Shown in pieces: positions 41,646 to 46,364 of a stretch of DNA of 46,364 nucleotides (position 1 is its first letter; every line of letters starts with the position of its first letter). Source of the stretch: Bacteroidales bacterium. Its GTDB lineage: Bacteria; Bacteroidota; Bacteroidia; Bacteroidales; UBA7960. A model generated the notes under the pieces. That model saw only the letters and a list, made by a program, of their open reading frames with translations, was not told the DNA's origin and did not search any database. The position numbers were made by a program, and so were the translations under genes. The DNA lies in NCBI GenBank assembly GCA_007129255.1, contig SKVW01000009.1, positions 1 to 46,364 of the forward strand. The letters run 5' to 3'.

Positions 41646-43178
41646 ATGAAGTGCTTTCAATACACATTACTGGTTTTTAGTTTTATAGGATTTAATGCCG
41701 TAGCTTTTGCGCAGGATTTTTATCATACCGGATCTGAAGAACCGGTGAATACAGAACCCATACCGGGTATTTTGCTTGCCGGCGGGCAAACAGATAATAA
41801 CGATGCCATGACCTGGTTCCTGGAACGGGCCGATGGGGGCGACATCGTGGTGATACGGGCTTCCGGGAGTGACGGCTATAACAATTACCTCTATTCGGGA
41901 TTGGGGGTTCCGGTCAATTCAGTGACCTCCATTGTAATCTCCAGCGAAGCTCAGGCCAACAACCAGGATGTTTACGATACCATGACCAATGCCGAAGCCC
42001 TGTTTATAGCCGGGGGCAACCAGTGGAATTACGTGAATTACTGGAAAAATACCCTGGTTCACGATGCCATTGATTACCTGGTACACGAAAAAAACATTAC
42101 CATTGGAGGCACCAGTGCCGGGCTTGCCATATTGGGAGAAGTGGTTTACTCTGCAGAGAACGGCACGGTATGGTCTACAGAAGCCCTTGAAAATCCCTAT
42201 CATTTCAGGGTGACCCTTGAAAACGAATTCCTGAACATCCCTTTCCTGGAAGAGCTTGTTACCGACTCCCATTACAACCGCATACAGGATGACGGGTACG
42301 ACCGCAAAGGGCGGCATGTGGCTTTTATGGCCCGCATGGCCACCGATTGGGAAATGGCGCCCCGGGGCATTGGAGTCAATGAATATACTGCCGTGGCCGT
42401 GGATGAAAACGGACTGGGACGGGTATTTGGCGATCCGGATTACGATGATTTTGCATACTTTATCAGCGGAGGAGACCGACAGCCAGAGGTTTGTGAAGAC
42501 GGCAGCCCGCTTACATGGAACCACCAGCAGCAAGCTTTGGAAGTATACCGGATCTTAGGCAATCCCGAAGGCAGCAATACCTTTGACCTGGCCAACTGGG
42601 AAGAAGGAGGAGGCGGAGTATGGGAAACATGGTACGTGGAAGAGGGGGTGCTGAATGCCGCCGGGAGCTTCCGGGTGCGTTTTGAAGTGATGGATGGCTT
42701 TACCGAAGATCCCATACAGGGCGCCACCGTTACCCTGGAAGGATATGGTACCGCTACCACAAACCATACAGGGCTTGCAGAATTTCTAAATGTAGAACCA
42801 GACGAAAACCTTGCATTCCAGGTTCAAAAAGAAGGCTACTTCCCGGAGTCGGGCAGCATCACGGTGTTTGATGAAGATGTGGAACAGCACGTTTTTCTTT
42901 ATCCCGATGAAAATACAGTACCTTCCGCTTCCACTGCAGAAGACTTGCTGACGGTCTATCCCAATCCATCAACAGGCGAATTCAACCTGGATTTTCTTGC
43001 AGGAGAAACAGCTATCATAAGTGTATTTGACAGCAAGGGTCAGGAGCTGAAACAGCTTTCGCTAAAAGGGGACCAAAGCGGCTTTATTAAAAACCTTACC
43101 CTTTCCAAAAGCGGGCTTTATTTGCTGGTGGTGGAAATTTCAGGTCAACGGGTTACAAAAAAACTGATGGTTAAATAA
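41646..43178 (+). CDS. Secreted cyanophycinase-like (S51) protein with T9SS sorting domain
   Basis: This 510-residue protein has a signal peptide (MKCFQYTLLVFSFIGFNAVAFAQ) followed by a peptidase S51/cyanophycinase-like domain (about residues 35-310). Glutamine-amidotransferase-like strands read ILLAGGQTDNNDAMTW and ALFIAGGNQWNYVNYW. The nucleophile elbow is GGTSAGLAILGE, with Ser as in cyanophycinase. A carboxypeptidase-regulatory-like beta domain follows (about 345-420; VTLEGYGTATTNHTGLAEF). A T9SS type A sorting domain completes it (about 435-510; VYPNPSTGEFNL to KKLMVK). Cyanophycinases hydrolyse the Asp-Arg polymer cyanophycin; a secreted form would let the cell use cyanophycin or other isoaspartyl peptides from the environment. 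The substrate is inferred from the fold. Confidence 0.85.
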   Translation: MKCFQYTLLVFSFIGFNAVAFAQDFYHTGSEEPVNTEPIPGILLAGGQTDNNDAMTWFLERADGGDIVVIRASGSDGYNNYLYSGLGVPVNSVTSIVISSEAQANNQDVYDTMTNAEALFIAGGNQWNYVNYWKNTLVHDAIDYLVHEKNITIGGTSAGLAILGEVVYSAENGTVWSTEALENPYHFRVTLENEFLNIPFLEELVTDSHYNRIQDDGYDRKGRHVAFMARMATDWEMAPRGIGVNEYTAVAVDENGLGRVFGDPDYDDFAYFISGGDRQPEVCEDGSPLTWNHQQQALEVYRILGNPEGSNTFDLANWEEGGGGVWETWYVEEGVLNAAGSFRVRFEVMDGFTEDPIQGATVTLEGYGTATTNHTGLAEFLNVEPDENLAFQVQKEGYFPESGSITVFDEDVEQHVFLYPDENTVPSASTAEDLLTVYPNPSTGEFNLDFLAGETAIISVFDSKGQELKQLSLKGDQSGFIKNLTLSKSGLYLLVVEISGQRVTKKLMVK

Positions 43179-43215
43179 AAGGCAGTCCGCGGGATAAGTT
43201 CAACACCCCTGACTT

Positions 43216-44082
43216 TTATTGATTCAACATGAGCTCCATCATTTCCCTGGTATGGCGGGTGCCTCTTTCATAACGGGTTTTTTCGTGCCCGTCAAGCCGG
43301 TCTGCCTGCCGTTCCATTTTTTTCAGCAATTTGCGGATATCGTCTTTCTCCAGCCTTGATATGATTTGTTCAGTCACAGCCCTTCGGGCCACCGGGCAGG
43401 GGTTTTTCATGTAAATCGCCTCTGCAATATAGCGTTCTGTGCGCTTAGGGTGTATTTCGTTGATGACAAGATCAAGCTCGGCCAGTGGCACGTTTTTCAG
43501 TTGTTCTCTAAGCCATCCGATTCTGGCGGGGCGGGTACTTTCAATGAGGGTTTCAAAGTAATCCGGATCTGCATTTTGGGTATGACCGCTGAAGATGTTT
43601 ACTTTTTTGGGTGTGTCGTACTTTTCCCAAAGAGTATAGATTTTGGTGGAGTCAGCCGGGGTTCTGGCATTCCATCGCAGCAGGCCATCCCAGCCCCCTA
43701 CGGGTCTTAACCGGAAATAAACAAGGGAATCGACATAGGCCAGACGGACGTTCCATCGTGAGCGGTAGCTTCCGATGTAGGCGGCAGGATCTGAAAAATC
43801 GGCCAGTTTTTTCAGATTATCGCTATCAGGAGTGACCAGAAAAAGCGAGGCCGTTTCCAGAAGGTATTTGGCGTGTCCACCGGCGGGAAACCTGGAAATG
43901 CCTTCGGGCCGGCGCAAGGCCCTGGAAGAGACCACCGCAGCCAAATGGGTGGAGTCCTCATTCCAAACCGCACTCGTAAGGGGATCATAACTCATGGTGA
44001 CGTACTCGGAATGGCAGGAAGAGAGCAGGAGCATTAACCCGCCCAGGATGCCCAAAAAAAGATAAAAGAAAGGTTTTTTCAT
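43216..44082 (-). CDS. Uncharacterised lipoprotein, 288 residues
   Basis: The signal MKKPFFYLFLGILGGLMLLLSSCHSE has a lipobox LSSC with Cys23. The mature part begins with a propeller-blade-like stretch (MSYDPLTSAVWNEDSTHLAAVVSSRALR) and later becomes helical and charged (RIGWLREQLKNVPLAELDLVINEIHPKR, IRKLLKKMERQADRLDG). I recognise no family. It converges with the cyanophycinase-like gene with a 37-bp gap. Its start codon lies inside one copy of a duplicated 52-bp sequence that forms the edge of the repeat island. Confidence 0.72.
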   Translation of the reverse strand: MKKPFFYLFLGILGGLMLLLSSCHSEYVTMSYDPLTSAVWNEDSTHLAAVVSSRALRRPEGISRFPAGGHAKYLLETASLFLVTPDSDNLKKLADFSDPAAYIGSYRSRWNVRLAYVDSLVYFRLRPVGGWDGLLRWNARTPADSTKIYTLWEKYDTPKKVNIFSGHTQNADPDYFETLIESTRPARIGWLREQLKNVPLAELDLVINEIHPKRTERYIAEAIYMKNPCPVARRAVTEQIISRLEKDDIRKLLKKMERQADRLDGHEKTRYERGTRHTREMMELMLNQ

Positions 44083-44507
44083 CTGTTTATAATTTTATTA
44101 ATATCGTCAGATGCCTGTCACGCCAATGCGGAAGAACATCACAATTAAAATTTCTCTGTGTTCCTCTGTGTTTTCTCTGTGGGTCTCTGTGAAATATTTT
44201 TGTAGCACAGAGCTCCACAGAGGAGTTTCATCAGCAAGATCCGGGGTTTTATCTCTAAGTTGCATAATCTTTTGTTTTTCCAAATAATCAACCTCCTGTG
44301 TGTTTAATTTCAATCATGGATTTTTCCTGTAAGCTCTTCTCTGTGTTCCTCTGTATTTTCTCTGTGGGTCTCCGTGTAATATTTTTGTAACACAGAGTTC
44401 CACAGAGGTTTCACAGAGTTCCACAGAGGAGTTTCATCAGCAAGGTCCGGTATTTCATCTGCTTATTATTTGATTAATATGGTCAGATGCCTATCCCGCT
44501 CATGCGG
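44080..44507. repeat. Nested direct-repeat island with CACAGAG/CTCTGTG motifs
   Basis: Two nested sets of repeats are visible. The outer pair, 44080-44131 and 44456-44507, matches at about 44 of 52 bases with an offset of 376 bp; the right copy ends in a hairpin (CCCGC-TCAT-GCGGG). Between them lie two inner copies, about 44152-44244 and 44337-44450, rich in CTCTGTG and CACAGAG that can fold back on each other. The right inner copy contains an extra tandem duplication of CACAGAGTTCCACAGAGG (44391-44408 and 44412-44429). Read on the minus strand, both inner copies encode TETHRENTEEHRE, a peptide seen in spurious ORFs of such repeats. The 572-bp gap 44083-44654 holds nothing else convincing. 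Confidence 0.75.
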
Positions 44508-44654
44508 GGGAAACCTTCTTAATGATCATGGTCGTGAGTGTTTATTGTTAATCATGGGTGTTTCATTATTTGAGGTTTTGGAAAAACAAGCTGTGAAAAT
44601 TTTCCTGCTGTTTGAATTCAAAGCAGGAGAAATTATTTTCAGCACCCACAAAAG

Positions 44655-46136
44655 CTACTGCAACAGCAGTTTATGCGTATGGACCACACCTTGTTGGCCG
44701 GTGATAACGCCAAAATAGATTCCCGGAGGCAGGTGGGAAACATTAATGGTGGTGGTTCCCGGATTCACCTTCTGCAGGTGAACCTCCCGGCTGTTGACAT
44801 CCAGCAGTTTGATAGAGTACTCTCCGGAAAGGGACGGATCTATGTCCACCCTGAAAGAACCTCTTGCCGGGTTGGGAAAGATTTTCACCATTGCCGGTTT
44901 TTCCCTGGCTTCCACACTGGTCACATCCAGGGGGGTACCCCATGTTTCCCCGTCTTTTTCAAAATACACCAGTTTCCGCTTAGCCAGAGCGGCATGCATT
45001 TCCTCCCTGGGGTAATAAGGCCCGCCAAGGCCTTTATAATAATATTTTACGGAAGGAACCCTCCATGCTATCATTATTTGCCAGCATAAGCTGTCTGTCC
45101 CTTCATATCCCTTCTCAAAGAGCAAATGCCGATCAGTCTTTTGATAGAAATCTCCAATAGACAAATCGTAGAAATAATAAAAGTGATATTCATCTCCCTC
45201 ATAGGGAGGAACTGCTGTGTAGGGCAGCTCATCAAAATCCGCATTGGGTTTTATAAACCTGGTCAATGTGTCATGGGTAAGGATTAAGCTGTCAATCCAC
45301 TGTTTATGGATTCTTTGCTTCTGAACATAGGTGTATTCTATGGAATCATTATGATCCGTTCTATCCAGGTATTCAAAAATCGTTCTGGTTTCGGTTATCT
45401 CAAAATATCCATCTTCTTCTCCGACCCAGGTGCCATCCTCTTCCAGCACATGCAGCACATCCCCGGGCTGAAAATCATATACCTCAAACCAGGTAAGATT
45501 CAACAGGCCCATTTGCGGCTCTGACAATCCTGTAAGAGTCAGTTCCTGCAGGTTCATTTCGGGATACACAGACTCAAAATCCGGGAAAAAGTAAAAGTTG
45601 AGCGGCTGAATCCAGCCGTGGTCCTTGCTGATTTTAACTTGCAATCCATTTACATCCATATCCAGTAGATCTCCCTCCGGATCGTATGCCTGGAAAGCAA
45701 TGGTTTTCACCGAATCGGTAAGTTCCAGAAAATCCATTTCCTCATGGGCTACCAGGGAGGCCATTATTTGCAGTTCGCCGGGTACTTCATAAGCCACCCA
45801 CTCGTCCCCCGGCACAGCATGGGTTTTTATGGTAACAGGTTGACCCGCATAATTGAAAAAAACATTTTCTCCACTTTCCCTGATTTCAATTTTTTTCCCG
45901 ATCCAGGAACCGGTCAGGGGGGAATAGCATTGATCTCCGGTATAAAGGTGTATGGGTGAAGGATAAAGCTTTACTGGGTTTCCTTCCGACAGGGAATCAA
46001 TACGCAGGCAACTGAAAAAACCGTTTTCGTTTGCAAAGCAGTTTTCCTGATGGGGATAAACCGTTTGATAATTTTGCCCCCTTGCCAGGAGGGAGAAAAA
46101 AAAGAGGCATCCGATGAAAAGTACCGTTATGCGCAT
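44655..46136 (-). CDS. Secreted T9SS-sorted protein of unknown function, 493 residues
   Basis: I start at the ATG at 46136, giving the signal peptide MRITVLFIGCLFFFSLLARGQ; the track start is 27 codons earlier. The mature region is beta-rich and acidic, with many aromatic residues and no domain I recognise (for example FLELTDSVKTIAFQAYDPEGD and TLTGLSEPQMGLLNLTWFEVYDF). The C-terminus is a T9SS type A sorting domain (about 420-493): KIFPNPARGSFRVDI through HLPPGIYFGVI to HTHKLLLQ. It is therefore exported across the outer membrane and probably attached to the surface. It lies next to the repeat island, and no -7 box was found upstream. Confidence 0.8.
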   Translation of the reverse strand: MRITVLFIGCLFFFSLLARGQNYQTVYPHQENCFANENGFFSCLRIDSLSEGNPVKLYPSPIHLYTGDQCYSPLTGSWIGKKIEIRESGENVFFNYAGQPVTIKTHAVPGDEWVAYEVPGELQIMASLVAHEEMDFLELTDSVKTIAFQAYDPEGDLLDMDVNGLQVKISKDHGWIQPLNFYFFPDFESVYPEMNLQELTLTGLSEPQMGLLNLTWFEVYDFQPGDVLHVLEEDGTWVGEEDGYFEITETRTIFEYLDRTDHNDSIEYTYVQKQRIHKQWIDSLILTHDTLTRFIKPNADFDELPYTAVPPYEGDEYHFYYFYDLSIGDFYQKTDRHLLFEKGYEGTDSLCWQIMIAWRVPSVKYYYKGLGGPYYPREEMHAALAKRKLVYFEKDGETWGTPLDVTSVEAREKPAMVKIFPNPARGSFRVDIDPSLSGEYSIKLLDVNSREVHLQKVNPGTTTINVSHLPPGIYFGVITGQQGVVHTHKLLLQ

Positions 46137-46266
46137 AAGAGGATGGGTTTTGATGGATAAAATACTTGGCCTGAAAGTAAGAACAATTTTAAGACTGCCT
46201 TTTTTGCAAAACCCCAAAAAGCCAGTAGAAAATCTCTAATAATTTTTCATTAGCGTTGCGTCTTAG

Positions 46267-46364
46267 TTAAAACATTGTCAACTGATTATAATTTTGCTCT
46301 TTGACATCTTGATATTTTGCGCTTTCAAAAAGTTTTGCCATTGGTGTATTGTCAAAAGGTGCAA
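46267..46364 (-). CDS. C-terminal fragment of an unidentified gene at the window edge
   Basis: An open frame enters from the right edge on the minus strand and ends at a TAA at 46267, giving 31 residues (APFDNTPMAKLFESAKYQ ... QLTMF). The composition looks protein-like, and the ending resembles C-termini of some transposases, but this is too short to identify. The base composition is lower in GC than in neighbouring genes. A weak inverted repeat (CTAAT/ATTAG) follows the stop. Confidence 0.35.
   Translation of the reverse strand, partial: APFDNTPMAKLFESAKYQDVKEQNYNQLTMF

Noticed and set aside
44107-44313. 68-codon minus-strand ORF
   Set aside because: Its sequence is the translation of the CACAGAG repeat (TETHRENTEEHRE), which recurs in the second repeat copy with a different length; better explained as repeat DNA.
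44152-44450. CRISPR-like array in the CACAGAG region
   Set aside because: The repeats are few, of uneven length, nested and partly inverted, without unique equal-length spacers or cas genes nearby.
44470-44718. 82-codon plus-strand ORF
   Set aside because: It starts inside the repeat island and runs antisense into the T9SS gene; no supporting features.

Overview
This window looks like chromosomal DNA of a pigmented member of the Bacteroidota, most likely Bacteroidales/Marinilabiliales-like. Supporting signs are T9SS type A C-terminal sorting domains on three secreted proteins, a gldE-gldD gliding/secretion pair, a DUF5686 outer-membrane protein, a three-subunit succinate dehydrogenase/fumarate reductase of the Bacteroidetes layout, and TAnnTTTG promoter boxes (the Bacteroidetes -7 element) just upstream of most transcription units. 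I see no rRNA, tRNA, CRISPR array or complete insertion sequence. Several ORF-track starts are over-extended or use TTG; corrected starts are given in the entries.

Layout. 1-5631: carotenoid locus. A leftward operon runs crtD-like desaturase, cruF-like hydratase, PlsC-type acyltransferase, family 2 glycosyltransferase (cut by the window edge). It diverges from a rightward crtI-crtB pair. Together they predict an acyclic 1-hydroxy-3,4-didehydro carotenoid that may be glycosylated and acylated. 5700-6161: tadA. 6165-10560: a leftward metalloid/redox stress cluster (DUF1573, ArsR, small thioredoxin, ArsP-type permease, second small thioredoxin, second DUF1573, DoxX/MauE-like membrane protein). 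Two of its internal promoters carry an almost identical palindrome, a good candidate for the operator of the local ArsR protein.

10917-15339: the most system-like part of the window. It has an ECF-type sigma factor, a single-pass membrane protein with an anti-sigma-like N-terminus and TPRs on the far side of the membrane, and, convergently, a 994-residue TPR-CHAT (caspase-like) protein with an N-terminal signal and a C-terminal membrane anchor. I infer an envelope-sensing sigma/anti-sigma/protease module. A 1506-residue T9SS-exported protein is encoded divergently next to the CHAT gene.

20124-27255: a second ArsR-type regulator with its own operator-like palindrome, the sdhCAB operon, and tandem aminopeptidase P paralogues. 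27372-36556: two small uncharacterised proteins, a fused oligopeptide-type ABC ATPase without its permeases, a secreted C69 dipeptidase, an operon of lipoprotein / alpha-beta hydrolase / soluble TonB-C-domain protein / QueD, and a DUF5686 outer-membrane protein. 36746-41503: gldE-gldD, mgtE and pyruvate kinase. 41646-46364: a secreted cyanophycinase-like T9SS protein, a lipoprotein, a non-coding island of nested CACAGAG-rich repeats, another T9SS protein, and an unidentified partial gene at the edge.
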